A stretch of 64,000 nucleotides of DNA, taken from positions 62,001 to 126,000 of the forward strand of contig NZ_BLAF01000012.1 of assembly GCF_009687885.1 (NCBI RefSeq), given 5' to 3'. This document shows, piece after piece, positions 16,633 to 26,316 of this stretch (positions are counted from its first letter, which is position 1; each line of letters begins with the position of its first letter). The notes beneath the pieces were generated by a model. The model was not told where the DNA came from. It made no database searches and saw only the letters and a list, made by a program, of their open reading frames with translations. Made by a program: the position numbers and the translations under genes. The stretch is from Acrocarpospora pleiomorpha. GTDB taxonomy: Bacteria > Actinomycetota > Actinomycetes > Streptosporangiales > Streptosporangiaceae.

Positions 16633-17568
16633 TTAGAATCCGGACCGCAGACGGTGGACCGGGACACCGGGGACGACTCTCTGCTCCGTCCGCCCCAGGA
16701 GGTCGCCCCCCAGGGAGACCACGTCCCCCGGCCTCAGCCAACGATCGAATGTGTCGGGATCCCCCGTGAGGTGCTCCAGCAGGCACCCGCCGGGCAGGGT
16801 GCCTGAGCCGATGACGTCACCGGGGCGCAGATCGGTCCCCCGCGAGACATAGGAGACGATCTCTGCGAACGTCCAGTCCATGCCGGCGAGCGTCCCCCGA
16901 GCGATCTCCTGTCCGTTCACCGACGCCCAGATCTCCAGGTCCAGCGCGCCGTCGCGCACCGAGTCCGCGATCTCCTCGGCGGTGACCAGCCACGGACCCA
17001 GGGTCAGACCCGAGTCCTTGCCCTTTCCCTGGCCGATTCCCATCGCCGTGTCGAGCCGCTGCAGGTCGCGCGCCGTCCAGTCGCAGAACAGGGTGTAGCC
17101 GACGATGGCCTCCTGCGCGGCACGCAGACCGAGGTCGCGACCCGTCCTGCCGATGACGGCACCGACCTCGAGCTCGAAGTCGAACCAGCGCGAGCCGGGT
17201 GCCATCGGCACCTCGTCGTAGGGCCCGAGGACGGAGGACGGGTTCCCGAAGTAGAACGCCGGCACCTGGTACCACACCTCCTCCAGATGAGGATCCCGAC
17301 CGTAGGCACGGCGGCAGCCCCGGACATGGTCGAGGAACCCAATGGTGTCGCGGACCGAAGGCGGCCGCGGTAGCGGCGAGACGAGGTGGCAACTCTCGAG
17401 CGGCAGTACGTCGGACGGCGACCGCCGCAGGCGCGCAGCGACCTCTGCCAGCTCGCCACCGTCGATCACCTCGAGCAGGCTGGGCCCCCTGTCGTGTAGG
17501 TGGACGTCGTCCCCGACGATGAGCCCGACGCGCTCCTCGCCCTCGAATTCGCAGGTCACCCAGCGCAT
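16633..17568 (-). CDS. Fumarylacetoacetate hydrolase (FAH) family protein
   Basis: A 311-residue enzyme of the FAH fold, whose members hydrolyse acylpyruvates or isomerise and decarboxylate 2-oxo-diacids with a divalent metal. The metal ligands Glu132 and Glu134 lie in WFDFELEVGAVIGRTG and the third, Asp163, in LFCDWTARDLQ. FYFGNPSSVLGPYDEV and the GDVIGSGTLPGGC loop are also characteristic. I use the ATG at 17568 (MRWVTCEF), which has AGAGGG upstream and begins 20 bases after the amidohydrolase stop. The longer frame to 17742 lies inside that gene and is low-complexity. Confidence 0.88.
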   Translation of the reverse strand: MRWVTCEFEGEERVGLIVGDDVHLHDRGPSLLEVIDGGELAEVAARLRRSPSDVLPLESCHLVSPLPRPPSVRDTIGFLDHVRGCRRAYGRDPHLEEVWYQVPAFYFGNPSSVLGPYDEVPMAPGSRWFDFELEVGAVIGRTGRDLGLRAAQEAIVGYTLFCDWTARDLQRLDTAMGIGQGKGKDSGLTLGPWLVTAEEIADSVRDGALDLEIWASVNGQEIARGTLAGMDWTFAEIVSYVSRGTDLRPGDVIGSGTLPGGCLLEHLTGDPDTFDRWLRPGDVVSLGGDLLGRTEQRVVPGVPVHRLRSGF

Positions 17569-17587
17569 GCTCGTGCCATCCCTCTGC

Positions 17588-19015
17588 TCATGCCCTGGTG
17601 GTGGGCGCCCCGGACCCGGCCGTGTCCGCGCCCCACCAGTCCGGCTTGGGCGGCACGAGCCCGCCGTAGGCCTGGGACTGCTCTCGGATGTAGGCACCGG
17701 ACTCCTGGAGACCACGCGTCGCCTTCTCGAGCAGCTCGGCACGCATCCGTCCGCCGCTCTTGACGACCTCTCCGCCGACGACCACGGTGTCCACGTCGGC
17801 GATGGTCGCGTTCATCACGATGGTCGAGAGCGGGTCGAGCGACGGGTTGAGCCTGGGTCCGCGGCGGTCGATGAGCACGAGGTCCGCTGCCTTGCCCACG
17901 TCGATCGACCCACACTCCGACTCCAGGCCCAGGCCGATGGCGCCACCGAGCGTCGCGTAGTGCATCACGTCCGCTGCCTTGAGCTGAAGTCCCTCCATCT
18001 CGTAAATGCCGACCTCCTCGAGGGCCTTCTGGTTGCTCCGCGCGCGCTCGCCGGACAGCATCAGCCGCATCGCGGTGAACATGTCGGGTGAGTTGTTGGA
18101 CTGGATGTCGGTACCGAGCCCGGCCGCGACACCGGCGCGGTCCGCCGCCGCGGCGATCGGGTACCCCATCCCCATGCCGAGTTCGGTCTCCGGCGTGGAG
18201 GAGACCTTGCACCCGAACTCCGCGAGGAGAGCCAGGTCCGCGGTGTCGGCGGTGTTGCAGTGGGAGTGCAGCTGGTGCGACCACAGCAGACCGGCCTGGG
18301 CGAGCTGCTGGATTTCCGAGGGGTAGCCCGGCCGCCAGCGAGCGTTGGTGTGGGTGTGGATGAGGCAGTCGAGGTCTCGGCCCACCCGCATCTCGCGGGC
18401 GATCTGATCGATGCCGACCAGACTCATCTCCGTCGGCGCGATGCCGAACCTGACCCGGTCTTCGAGGTCGCTGGATCGGGTGTCGCGCACCCGGTGGGCG
18501 TCGGCGATCCGCTGCTCCACACTCGTGAACGTCCTCGTCGTCGCCGGCTGGTCGTACAGGCCGTAGCACCACACGCCGCGGATGCCCGACTCGACGAACG
18601 CCTCGAGACCGGCGTCGGCATGGTCGGGCGTGACGATGCAATGGTTGTAGTCGACCGAGCACGTCGTACCCGAGTCGAGCAGTCCGACGGCGGCTCCGAG
18701 CGTGCCGTTGTAGACGTCCACCGCACGATGGATTCCGGAGTGATTCCGGCGGATGACCCAGACGTAGTCGGCGAGGGTGAAGTCGGCCGTCAGGCCGCGC
18801 ATCGTGGCCTGCCACATGTGCTGATGGGCGTCGACGAATCCTGGGATGATCCAGGCCCAGCCGGCGTCGACGACTTCGGCGCCTTCGGCCTCCAGGTCTC
18901 TGCCGAGGCGCGCGATACGTCCCTCGACGACCTCGACGTCGACGTCCTGGAAGGAGCCTGCGCGTGGGTCTCCTACCAGAACCCGGGCGCCTTGGTAGAT
19001 GGTGTGGTTGGTCAC
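17588..19015 (-). CDS. Amidohydrolase (AtzB/TrzN/8-oxoguanine deaminase-like)
   Basis: A 475-residue metal-dependent hydrolase of the cytosine deaminase/chlorohydrolase branch of the amidohydrolase superfamily. Metal ligands are visible: His64 and His66 in [11 protein letters not shown], a His in LIHTHTN and a further His pair in [12 protein letters not shown]. The Asp follows in [14 protein letters not shown]. The C-terminal composite domain is present ([20 protein letters not shown] and [12 protein letters not shown]). Relatives deaminate or dechlorinate heteroaromatic rings or cleave cyclic amidines. Together with the aminotransferase at the head of the run it suggests a nitrogen-bearing substrate, which is inference. 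It overlaps ScoB by 4 bases. Confidence 0.88.
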   Translation of the reverse strand: MTNHTIYQGARVLVGDPRAGSFQDVDVEVVEGRIARLGRDLEAEGAEVVDAGWAWIIPGFVDAHQHMWQATMRGLTADFTLADYVWVIRRNHSGIHRAVDVYNGTLGAAVGLLDSGTTCSVDYNHCIVTPDHADAGLEAFVESGIRGVWCYGLYDQPATTRTFTSVEQRIADAHRVRDTRSSDLEDRVRFGIAPTEMSLVGIDQIAREMRVGRDLDCLIHTHTNARWRPGYPSEIQQLAQAGLLWSHQLHSHCNTADTADLALLAEFGCKVSSTPETELGMGMGYPIAAAADRAGVAAGLGTDIQSNNSPDMFTAMRLMLSGERARSNQKALEEVGIYEMEGLQLKAADVMHYATLGGAIGLGLESECGSIDVGKAADLVLIDRRGPRLNPSLDPLSTIVMNATIADVDTVVVGGEVVKSGGRMRAELLEKATRGLQESGAYIREQSQAYGGLVPPKPDWWGADTAGSGAPTTRA

Positions 19016-19677
19016 CGTGCGCTCCTCCTGAGCTCGTCCTGCCGATTACGACCATCGGCGAAATCGCATGCCGTGCGGTCGTGTACCTCCTCGAGCGTGA
19101 CGTCCGGGGCGAGCTCGACCAGATCGAGTCCCTGGTCCGTCACATCGAACACCGCGAGGTTGGTGATGACGCGGTCCACGACGCGCCGCCCGGTCAACGG
19201 GAGGTCGCACGACCTCACGACCTTCGAACGGCCGTCCTTGGTGGTGTGCTCGGTGATGACCACGACGCGCTTGGCGCCGACGACGAGATCCATCGCACCG
19301 CCCATCCCCTTCACCAGCACGCCCGGAATGGTCCAGTTGGCCAGGTCGCCGAGCTCGGAGACCTGCATCGCGCCGAGGATCGCGAGGTCGACATGGCCGC
19401 CCCGGATCATCGCGAAGGACTGGTCGGAGCCGAAGAAGCTCCCACCCGGGTTGATCGTGACCGTCTGCTTCCCGGCGTTGATCAGGTCGGCGTCCTCCTC
19501 GCCCTCGAAGGGGAACTCCCCCATGCCCAGCATCCCGTTCTCGCTCTGCAGCGTGACTCGCATGCCCGCGGGCACGTGGTTGGCGACCAGCGTGGGGATC
19601 CCGATGCCGAGATTGACGTAGGAGCCGTCGACCAGCTCCCGGGCCGCGACACCTGCCATCTCCTCACGCGTCCACAT
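19012..19677 (-). CDS. 3-oxoacid CoA-transferase, subunit B
   Basis: A 221-residue catalytic subunit of a family I CoA transferase, which moves CoA between acids through a glutamyl-CoA intermediate. The nucleophile Glu46 is in the signature [11 protein letters not shown]. Other family blocks are [39 protein letters not shown] and [11 protein letters not shown]. It is complete and pairs with subunit A encoded immediately upstream, the two overlapping by 14 bases. Succinyl-CoA or acetyl-CoA is the usual donor; the acceptor acid is presumably an intermediate of this block. Confidence 0.92.
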   Translation of the reverse strand: MWTREEMAGVAARELVDGSYVNLGIGIPTLVANHVPAGMRVTLQSENGMLGMGEFPFEGEEDADLINAGKQTVTINPGGSFFGSDQSFAMIRGGHVDLAILGAMQVSELGDLANWTIPGVLVKGMGGAMDLVVGAKRVVVITEHTTKDGRSKVVRSCDLPLTGRRVVDRVITNLAVFDVTDQGLDLVELAPDVTLEEVHDRTACDFADGRNRQDELRRSAR

Positions 19678-20380
19678 GCGCCGCTCTCCTCGTCGTGCGC
19701 TGCTCGATCTCCTTCTTCCGGGGCGAGGCGACGACCACCTCGTCCACGTAGATGCCCGGTGTCTCCACGGCGTCAGGGTCGATGAACTCCGGGAGGAGCT
19801 GCTCGACCTCCGCGATCGTGACCCGTCCCGCCGTGGCGACGACAGGGTTGAAGTTGCGGGCGGTCCGGCGGTAGGTCAGGTTGCCCGCCCGATCCGCGCT
19901 CCGCGCCCGGACCAGTGCGAGATCGGCGACGATCGCGCGCTCGAGAAGGCAGATGCGGCCGTCGATCTCCATCGTGGGCTTGCCCTCGGCGACCGAGGTG
20001 TGCGCGCCGGTCGGGGTGTAGAAGGCGGGGATACCGGCGCCGCCGGCCCGAAGTCGCTCCGCGAGCGTGCCCTGCGGGGTGAACTCGACCTCGAGGTCCC
20101 CGTCGAGGTACTGCTGGGCGAACAACCGGTTCTCGCCGACGTACGACGCCACCACCTTGCGCACCTGCCGGCCCTCCAGCAGAACACCGAGGCCCTTGCC
20201 ATCCACACCCATGTTGTTGGAGACGATCGTCAGATCCTTCACCCCTGAGTCGCGTACCGCCTCGATCAGGTCGAACGGGTTGCCGCAGAGGCCGAAACCT
20301 CCGACCGCGATCGTCATCCCGTCGAACAGGTGCCGGTGGACCACCTCCTGGACGAACCCGAACCCTCCTGCCGCCCTCAC
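19664..20380 (-). CDS. 3-oxoacid CoA-transferase, subunit A
   Basis: A 238-residue subunit A of the family I CoA transferase. Family motifs are [56 protein letters not shown] and [21 protein letters not shown] start it at GTG 20380, which overlaps the stop of the racemase gene as GTGA, with GAGGA just upstream. The longer frame to 20734 runs inside that gene and has no homology. It should form a heteromeric complex with subunit B. Confidence 0.92.
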   Translation of the reverse strand: MRAAGGFGFVQEVVHRHLFDGMTIAVGGFGLCGNPFDLIEAVRDSGVKDLTIVSNNMGVDGKGLGVLLEGRQVRKVVASYVGENRLFAQQYLDGDLEVEFTPQGTLAERLRAGGAGIPAFYTPTGAHTSVAEGKPTMEIDGRICLLERAIVADLALVRARSADRAGNLTYRRTARNFNPVVATAGRVTIAEVEQLLPEFIDPDAVETPGIYVDEVVVASPRKKEIEQRTTRRAAHVDA

Positions 20381-21531
20381 GACCGGTCCTCGAGCCCGGA
20401 CGGCAGCACGACGGCTCCGGCGTCGACGTGACGCCGCACCTCGCGCTGGTCCATGCCGAGTTCGGCAAGGAGCGCCGCGCCGTCGCTGCCGACGGTCGGC
20501 GCCGGCCGAGGGTCGCCCGCGGGGGTCCGGTCGAATCGTGGAACCGGCCGAGGCATGTGGCCACTGCCGAGAGCCACGTAGGTTTGCCGATGGGCGTGAT
20601 GCGGGTGCAGCGGTGCCTCGTTCATCGACAGGACGGGCGTGACGCACGCCGAGCTCGTCGCGAACACATCTGCCCACTCGTCGCGGGATCGTGAGGCGAA
20701 CTTCTCCCGCAACCGCTCGATCATCACCGGCCACCGGTCGCGGTCCTCCTGGTTGGAGAACGCCGGATCATCGGAGAGTTCCAGTCCCTCCAGGAGAGCG
20801 GCGTAGAACTGGGGCTCGATACAGCCGACGGCGACATGCCGGCCGTCGCCGCATTCGTAGGTGCGGTAGTACGGCGCCGCCCCGTCGAGGTGGTTGACCC
20901 CGCGCTGGTCCACCCATCGGCCTTCGACGAGGTAGCCGTGCAGCATCGCCATAAGCGCGGCCGATCCGTCGATCATCGCCGCGTCGACCACCTGGCCGCG
21001 GCCGGTCGTGCGAGCACTGACGAGGGCGGCGAGCACGCCATAGGCGAGGAGCATGCCGCCCCCGCCGAAGTCGCCGATCAGGTTCAACGGGACGACGGGG
21101 TCGCCGCCGGCCGGGCCGATGGCATGAAGCGCTCCGGTCAGGGCGATGTAGTTGATGTCGTGCCCTGGCAGCCGCGCCCACGGTCCGTCCTGACCCCAGC
21201 CGGTCATCCGACCGTAGACCACGCGCTGATGGGCGCGATGGACGTCGCTCGGGCCGATGCCGAGGCGCTCGGCGACACCCGGACGGAAGCCTTCGATGAC
21301 GATGTCGCCGGCCTCGATCATCCGCAGTGCGACCGTGCGTCCCCGCTCGGACTTCAGGTCCAGCGCGATGGACCGCCGGCTGCGGTGGAGGACCGGGTGG
21401 AGCTCCGCTCCGGGGCGATCGATCCGGATCACGTCGGCGCCCAGATCCGCGAGCATCATGCAGGCGAAAGGCGCCGGGCCGATCCCGCCGAGCTCGACCA
21501 CCCGCACGCCGTTGAGAGGCCCGCTGTTCAT
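20377..21531 (-). CDS. Alpha-methylacyl-CoA racemase-like CaiB/BaiF family protein
   Basis: A 384-residue family III CoA-transferase fold protein. The segment GHDINYIALTGALHAIGPAG (catalytic His124/Asp125) followed by LNLIGDFGGGGMLLAYGVL is the signature of alpha-methylacyl-CoA racemases (AMACR/MCR) rather than of true CoA transferases. GVRVVELGGIGPAPFACMML and GRMTGWGQDGPWARL agree. Such racemases convert 2R- to 2S-methylacyl-CoA so that stereospecific acyl-CoA dehydrogenases can act, which implies a 2-methyl-branched substrate for the operon. It overlaps its neighbours on both sides by 4 bases. A generic CoA-transferase role remains possible. Confidence 0.85.
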   Translation of the reverse strand: MNSGPLNGVRVVELGGIGPAPFACMMLADLGADVIRIDRPGAELHPVLHRSRRSIALDLKSERGRTVALRMIEAGDIVIEGFRPGVAERLGIGPSDVHRAHQRVVYGRMTGWGQDGPWARLPGHDINYIALTGALHAIGPAGGDPVVPLNLIGDFGGGGMLLAYGVLAALVSARTTGRGQVVDAAMIDGSAALMAMLHGYLVEGRWVDQRGVNHLDGAAPYYRTYECGDGRHVAVGCIEPQFYAALLEGLELSDDPAFSNQEDRDRWPVMIERLREKFASRSRDEWADVFATSSACVTPVLSMNEAPLHPHHAHRQTYVALGSGHMPRPVPRFDRTPAGDPRPAPTVGSDGAALLAELGMDQREVRRHVDAGAVVLPSGLEDRS

Positions 21532-22301
21532 CGGCCGCTCCAGACCGGTCGGCGCTTCTCGGCGAAGGCGAGCGCCCCTTCACGAGCGTCCGCCGACTCC
21601 ATGACGGGGCGGGCGACTTCCAGCTGGCGGTCATACGCCTCGTCGTGGCGCCATGAGGATGAGGTCATGACGATCTCCTTGCTTGCTCGCAGTGCCAGGG
21701 GCCCGTTGGCGGCGATCCGGGCCGCCATCGCCCGCGCTGCCGCGAGCGCATCTCCGTCCGGCGCCACGGCGTTGACGAGACCGACGTCGTGCGCGCGGGA
21801 GGCGCCGACCATGTCGCCGGTCAGGATCCACTCCATGGCGATCTGGTACGGGATCCGCGCGGGAAGCTTGAGGAGCGCTCCGCCCACGGCGACCAGGCCC
21901 CGCTTGACCTCGGGTACGCCGAACCTCGCCGACTGCCCCGCGACCACCACATCGCACGCGAGGACGAGCTCACATCCGCCGGCGACGGCGGCACCCTCAA
22001 CGGCGGCGATCACCGGGATCGCGGGCGGTCGAGCCGTGAATCCCGCGAACCCACGACCGGGGATGGAGGACCGCTCACCGCGCACGAACGCCTTGAGGTC
22101 CATGCCCGAGCAGAAGCTCCCTCCTGCCCCGGTGAGGATGGCGACCCGAAGGTCGCTGCGCTCGTTGAGGTGGTCGACGATTTCGGCAAGGGCTTGCGTC
22201 ATCGCCGCGTCGACGGCGTTGCGCACCTCCGGGCGGTTGAGCGTGATCGTCGCGACGCCGTCCGCCTCCTCGAAGAGGACGGAGTCGGTGGCCCCGGTCA
22301 C
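21528..22301 (-). CDS. Enoyl-CoA hydratase/isomerase family protein
   Basis: A 257-residue crotonase-fold protein that should hydrate a trans-2-enoyl-CoA. The oxyanion-hole loops are GSFCSGMDLKAF and AVEGAAVAGGCELVLACD. Two acidic residues at the usual hydratase positions, Glu111 and Glu131 (in GVPEVKRGL), are kept. The C-terminal helices ANGPLALRASKEIV and AFAEKRRPVWSGR are typical. It lies between the HSD10-like dehydrogenase and the racemase with 4-base overlaps, the normal order for a beta-oxidation set. Confidence 0.92.
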   Translation of the reverse strand: MTGATDSVLFEEADGVATITLNRPEVRNAVDAAMTQALAEIVDHLNERSDLRVAILTGAGGSFCSGMDLKAFVRGERSSIPGRGFAGFTARPPAIPVIAAVEGAAVAGGCELVLACDVVVAGQSARFGVPEVKRGLVAVGGALLKLPARIPYQIAMEWILTGDMVGASRAHDVGLVNAVAPDGDALAAARAMAARIAANGPLALRASKEIVMTSSSWRHDEAYDRQLEVARPVMESADAREGALAFAEKRRPVWSGR

Positions 22302-23062
22302 CGGGCAGCCATCCTGATCGCGCCGTCGAGCCGGATGACCTCGCCGTTGAGGTATCGGTTGTGCAGGAGCTCGTCGGCCAGCGACGCGTACTCCTCCGGG
22401 TCCCCGAGACGCCGGGGGAAGGTGACCGTGGCCGCGAGCCGGTCGCGAACCTCGGCGTCGAATCGGGCCAGCAGCGGCGTGTCGAAGATTCCGGGTGCGA
22501 TCGTGTTGACCCGGATGCCCAGGTCGGACAGGTCACGCGCCGCGCACAGGGTCATGCCGACGACGCCCGACTTCGCAGCGGCGTACGCGATCTGGCCCAT
22601 TTGTCCGTCCCAGGCTGCGACCGATGCCGTCATGACGACGGAGCCGCGCTCGCCCTCGTCCGGTTGGTTGCCGGCCATGTGCGCTGCGGCGAGACGCAAT
22701 GCGTTGAACGTCCCCACCAGGTTCAGCCGCAGGGCGTTCTCGAACTGGTCGAGGGGGAAGGGGATTCCCTCGCGGTCGACGATCCGACGGGGAAATCCCT
22801 TGCCGGGGCAGTGGACGAGCCCACGCAGCGGCCCGAGGTCGGCGGCGATGTCGAAGACGCCGGCGAGGTCCGTCTCGGAACAGACGTCACCCTGCACGAA
22901 GGTGATGCCTTCTCCCCACCGTGCCCTCGCGGCGGTTTCGCCGACGGCGACGATGTCGGTCACGACGACCGTCGCGCCGCGATCCGCCAATCGTCGGGCA
23001 GTGGCGCCTCCGAGGCCACCGGCCCCGCCGGTCACCACGTACACCGGGGATTTGTCGCTCAC
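22298..23062 (-). CDS. HSD10-like short-chain 3-hydroxyacyl-CoA dehydrogenase
   Basis: A 254-residue SDR. The cofactor loop is TGGAGGLGGATARRL, and Asp35 in VVVTDIV indicates NAD+ preference. The catalytic residues are Ser147 in MTASVAAWDG, Tyr160 and Lys164 in YAAAKSG. The substrate loop and the C-terminal YLNGEVIRLDGAIRMA are closely like type 10 17-beta-hydroxysteroid/2-methyl-3-hydroxybutyryl-CoA dehydrogenases. The usual NNAG motif reads HCPG. It would oxidise the hydroxyacyl-CoA produced by the adjacent hydratase. It ends 4 bases inside the hydratase start and begins one base before the ligase stop. Confidence 0.9.
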   Translation of the reverse strand: MSDKSPVYVVTGGAGGLGGATARRLADRGATVVVTDIVAVGETAARARWGEGITFVQGDVCSETDLAGVFDIAADLGPLRGLVHCPGKGFPRRIVDREGIPFPLDQFENALRLNLVGTFNALRLAAAHMAGNQPDEGERGSVVMTASVAAWDGQMGQIAYAAAKSGVVGMTLCAARDLSDLGIRVNTIAPGIFDTPLLARFDAEVRDRLAATVTFPRRLGDPEEYASLADELLHNRYLNGEVIRLDGAIRMAAR

Positions 23063-24661
23063 CTAGATTCCTCTCGATCGGTGCGGCTGCGCGGTCGTCG
23101 GGAGAAGGACCTCGTCCAGGATCCGAGTCCTGTTGACCTTCCCCAGGGACGTTCTGTGGACCGAGTCGACAAACCGGTACTCGCGCGGGCTCTTGAAGCG
23201 TGCGAGACGGGGGGCCAGGTGGCGGCGGAGCCGCTCGACGGCTTCCTCTCCGGCCTCTTCGCCGGGCTTGAGCTCGACGACGGCGACCACTCGCTGACCC
23301 CACTCGGCGTCCGGGACGCCGACGACGACGGCGTCGGCGACCGTGGGCTCGGTGACCAGGGCAGCCTCGACCTCGGCCGGGTATATGTTGACGCCCCCGG
23401 AAAGGATCAGGTCCGCCCGCCGGTCGCCGACGTACAGGAAGCCGTCCTCGTCGAGGTATCCGACGTCGCCGGCGGTCCGGAAGCCGTCGGCGGGGCCTTC
23501 CTGGCCGCCAGCCGCGGCCGCGCCGCTGTAGGCGAACTCGTAACCGCCCCGGACCCAGATGGTCCCGACCTCACCAGGCGGCAGGCTCACCCCGTGGCCG
23601 TCGCGGATCCGCAGCGAGATCCCATCGGCGGCGCGACCAACCGAGCCTGGCTTGTCCAGCCAGACCTGCGAGGTCACCAAGGTGGCCATACCGAACTCGG
23701 TGCATCCGTAGTACTCCGTGAGGACGGGGCCCCACCAGCGGATCATCTTGTGCTTGACCTCGACGGGGCAGGGCGCTCCGGCGTGCATGACGACCTCGAG
23801 CGAGGACCCGTCGAACCGGGCACGATCCGCTTCGGGGAGCTCGAGCATCCGGTGGAACATCACCGGCACCATGAAGGTGCTCGTCACCCGGTGGGCGTCG
23901 ATGAGTTCGAGCGTCTCCCGCGGGTCGAAACGCGGCCGGAGAACCAGCTCCTGACCCAGGTGCAGCGCACTGAGAGCGTTGAGGTTCGGGCCCGGGTGGT
24001 AGAGCGGCGCGACGGCGAGATGCACCTGGTGTTCCTCACCCATCCCGAACTGGGCCGAGCGCTGGCGGGACCGGGCGTCGGCGGCCTCATCCGGTGTGCT
24101 GGTCGGGAAGGGGCGTCTGACGCCCTTGGGGCGACCGCTGGTCCCCGAGCTGTAGAACAGCATGGATCCGGCGTGCCTCCCTGGTGGCGTCGCCACCGGC
24201 TGCTCGTCAAGCAGCGCCTCGAGGGCGATCCCGGTGTCCGGCTGACCGGTGCGGAGGAGGGCGTCGCCGGCGATGCCGGCCTCGGCCGCCGCCTCCCCCA
24301 CGACATGTGCGTGCTGCGGATCGGTGATCACCAGGCCGGAGCCGGAGTCGTCGAGGAGATAGGCGATCTCCGCAGCGGTCAGGTGCCAGTTGACCGGCAC
24401 CATGCGAAGGCCGGTCTGCTCGACCGCGAGTTGGGCCACGACGAAGTCAAGGCTGTTGGGCAGCACCACGGCGATCGTTCCGCCTCGCGGCACGCCCCGG
24501 GGCCCCGACAGCAGGTGCGACCATTGGTTGACCCGGCCGAGCAGGTCGCCGTACGTGACCACGGCACCGTCGACGTGGATCGCGACGCGCTGGGGATCGG
24601 CGGCGGCGATCTCGTAGAACCCGCAGGCCTCCCGCGCTCCGGCATCGGTCGAGGCGGTCAC
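23063..24661 (-). CDS. Acyl-CoA synthetase (ANL superfamily AMP-forming ligase)
   Basis: A 532-residue ligase that would activate a carboxylic acid with ATP and CoA. The phosphate-binding loop reads YSSGTSGRPKGVRRP. Motif ...EYYGCTEFG follows, then RTAGDVGYLDEDGFLYVGDR, the hinge, DLILSGGVNIYPAEVE and the catalytic-Lys end segment GKVNRTRILDE. It overlaps the thiolase gene by 4 bases. It is the probable entry point of the beta-oxidation set that follows (racemase, hydratase, dehydrogenase). Sequence alone cannot set the acid, though steroid- and terpenoid-type acids are often served by this ligase group. Confidence 0.92.
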   Translation of the reverse strand: MTASTDAGAREACGFYEIAAADPQRVAIHVDGAVVTYGDLLGRVNQWSHLLSGPRGVPRGGTIAVVLPNSLDFVVAQLAVEQTGLRMVPVNWHLTAAEIAYLLDDSGSGLVITDPQHAHVVGEAAAEAGIAGDALLRTGQPDTGIALEALLDEQPVATPPGRHAGSMLFYSSGTSGRPKGVRRPFPTSTPDEAADARSRQRSAQFGMGEEHQVHLAVAPLYHPGPNLNALSALHLGQELVLRPRFDPRETLELIDAHRVTSTFMVPVMFHRMLELPEADRARFDGSSLEVVMHAGAPCPVEVKHKMIRWWGPVLTEYYGCTEFGMATLVTSQVWLDKPGSVGRAADGISLRIRDGHGVSLPPGEVGTIWVRGGYEFAYSGAAAAGGQEGPADGFRTAGDVGYLDEDGFLYVGDRRADLILSGGVNIYPAEVEAALVTEPTVADAVVVGVPDAEWGQRVVAVVELKPGEEAGEEAVERLRRHLAPRLARFKSPREYRFVDSVHRTSLGKVNRTRILDEVLLPTTAQPHRSRGI

Positions 24662-25782
24662 GTCGGCTCCTGGTTCGACAAGACCAGCGTCGCGGCCTCG
24701 GAGAAAAAGTGGCCCACTCCCTGGACGACACTGATCTCGACGTCCTCCAGTTGGGCGAAGGCCTCACCGCGGAGCTGACGAACGGACTCCTGGATCGCGA
24801 ACATTCCGTACATGCCGGTATGGGTGTAGCGCAGGCCGCCGCCGTTGGTGTTGAGGGGCATGCGACCGCCGGGGCGGGTGTTGCCGTCGACGATGAAGGC
24901 ACCCGCCTCTCCCCTGCCGACGACTCCCAGCGCTTCCAGTCCGTAGAGCGGCACATGAGCGAAGGCGTCGTAGATCATCAGGTGGTCGATGTCGGAGACG
25001 GCGATATCCGCCTCTCTGAAGGCCGCTGTCGACGAGCGCTCGAACGTCTCCGCCCTCGTCAGGTCGGGCATCTGGGACACCAGAGGACTCTGGCCGGCCT
25101 CACCGGCACCCCAGAGGTAGACCGGGGGTCGCCTGCCGTCCTTCGCTCGGTCCGCGGCCGTGACCACGAGTGCACCTCCACCGTCGCTGACCATGCAGCA
25201 CATGAGCTTGGTGAACGGCCAGGCGATGGGCGGGGAGGCGAGGACGTCATCGACAGACACTCGAGTCGGACGTGCCGCGCGCGGGTTACCGTCAGCCCAT
25301 TCGCTCTGAATCGCCGGCACCGCAGCCAACTGCTCGACGGTCGTGCCGGTCTCATGCGCGTACCGCATATACGGCAGAGTGAACATGGTTGGCGGGCCGT
25401 AGACGCCGTAGGGGAGCTCAAACTGTCCCATCATGCCGTCGGCCGGGATCGGCCGCGGGTGGCGGCCGATCGTCGACCGGCGGGACTCACCATGGAGGAC
25501 GAGCACCACATTCGCGTGGCCCGCAGCGATGGCGTCCGCGGCGTGACGAACGTGGACGAGGAACGACGTGCCCCCGACGGTCGTGCCGTCGAACCAGGTG
25601 GGCTCGACTCCGAGGGCATGTGCCACATCCACCGGATTGTGGACAGCGCTGGTGACGCCGTCGACGTCCGCCAGACTCAGTCCCGCGTCCGCGAGCGCGA
25701 GAAGCGCCGCCTCCACATGGAGGTCCAGTTCAGAGCGGTCGTCCAGCCGCCCCAGGTCGGTCTCGGCGGCCCCGATGATCAC
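24658..25782 (-). CDS. SCP2/Ltp2-type thiolase-fold protein lacking the thiolase Cys
   Basis: A 374-residue thiolase-superfamily protein of the lipid-transfer/SCP2 branch. The position of the thiolase nucleophile reads DGTTVGGTSF (about residues 65-74) with no Cys. The later NHEAF motif reads IYDAFA, and the GHP motif is replaced by RYTHTGMYG. These losses rule out ordinary Claisen thiolysis and resemble Ltp2-like retro-aldolases of steroid side-chain degradation. Such enzymes work with a DUF35 partner, and one is encoded directly upstream (25797-26219). Start is GTG at 25782 with GAGGAGG upstream; the longer frame to 26115 is not homologous. Confidence 0.85.
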   Translation of the reverse strand: MIIGAAETDLGRLDDRSELDLHVEAALLALADAGLSLADVDGVTSAVHNPVDVAHALGVEPTWFDGTTVGGTSFLVHVRHAADAIAAGHANVVLVLHGESRRSTIGRHPRPIPADGMMGQFELPYGVYGPPTMFTLPYMRYAHETGTTVEQLAAVPAIQSEWADGNPRAARPTRVSVDDVLASPPIAWPFTKLMCCMVSDGGGALVVTAADRAKDGRRPPVYLWGAGEAGQSPLVSQMPDLTRAETFERSSTAAFREADIAVSDIDHLMIYDAFAHVPLYGLEALGVVGRGEAGAFIVDGNTRPGGRMPLNTNGGGLRYTHTGMYGMFAIQESVRQLRGEAFAQLEDVEISVVQGVGHFFSEAATLVLSNQEPT

Positions 25783-25796
25783 GGCGAGCGACCTCC

Positions 25797-26219
25797 TCAA
25801 CGGACACCCCCGGCCGGAGCGAAGACGGGCAGGACGCGACCAGCGCGCCGCTCGAACCGGACTTCCAGCTCCATGTCCACCCGAAGGTTCTCTGGCCGCG
25901 GTTCGACGCCAACGATGTTGGTCATCATCGACGGACCTTCGACGAGCCGGACGATCGCCAAAACGTACGGAACGGCGTCCTCGAACCCCGGAGCAGGCAG
26001 ATGAACGATGACGAAACTGCTCAGCGTGGCCCGCCCGCTCGCAGTTACCCATATCAACTCCCGAGCGCCGCACCCGACGCACGAAACCCGCGGGTAGAAC
26101 ACGACGGTCGCGCAAGAGTCACATCGCTGGATGTCAAGCCTGCCGTCGCGCGCGGCGGACCAGAACGGTTCCGTCGTCGGTGTGGGTTGTGCTCTGGCAG
26201 CTCCGACCGACACTGCCAT
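25797..26219 (-). CDS. DUF35 OB-fold/zinc-ribbon protein, thiolase partner
   Basis: A 140-residue protein with an N-terminal rubredoxin-like zinc ribbon (Cys33, Cys36, Cys47 and Cys50 in RCDSCATVV and VSCVGCGA) and a C-terminal OB-fold (ATLSSFVIVH then VPYVLAIVRLVEGPSM). DUF35 proteins bind SCP2-type thiolases and acyl-CoA substrates. The gene ends 14 bases before the thiolase start, so a complex is likely. I chose ATG 26219; a longer frame to 26459 is low-complexity. No strong ribosome-binding site precedes the ATG, so the exact start is uncertain. Confidence 0.87.
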   Translation of the reverse strand: MAVSVGAARAQPTPTTEPFWSAARDGRLDIQRCDSCATVVFYPRVSCVGCGARELIWVTASGRATLSSFVIVHLPAPGFEDAVPYVLAIVRLVEGPSMMTNIVGVEPRPENLRVDMELEVRFERRAGRVLPVFAPAGGVR

Positions 26220-26316
26220 CGACGAGTCGTGGATGGGTATCACGAGCGGTACTATATGCCTTGATTCGGTACCGGGCAAGCGCGACTGGATGTGCTGTGA
26301 CGTCCAGGGAGGCCGG

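Noticed and set aside
22361..24778. Plus-strand open frame of 805 codons opposite the ligase and HSD10-like genes
   Set aside because: Same reason: both minus-strand products show complete catalytic motifs, and the plus frame is a codon-bias shadow.
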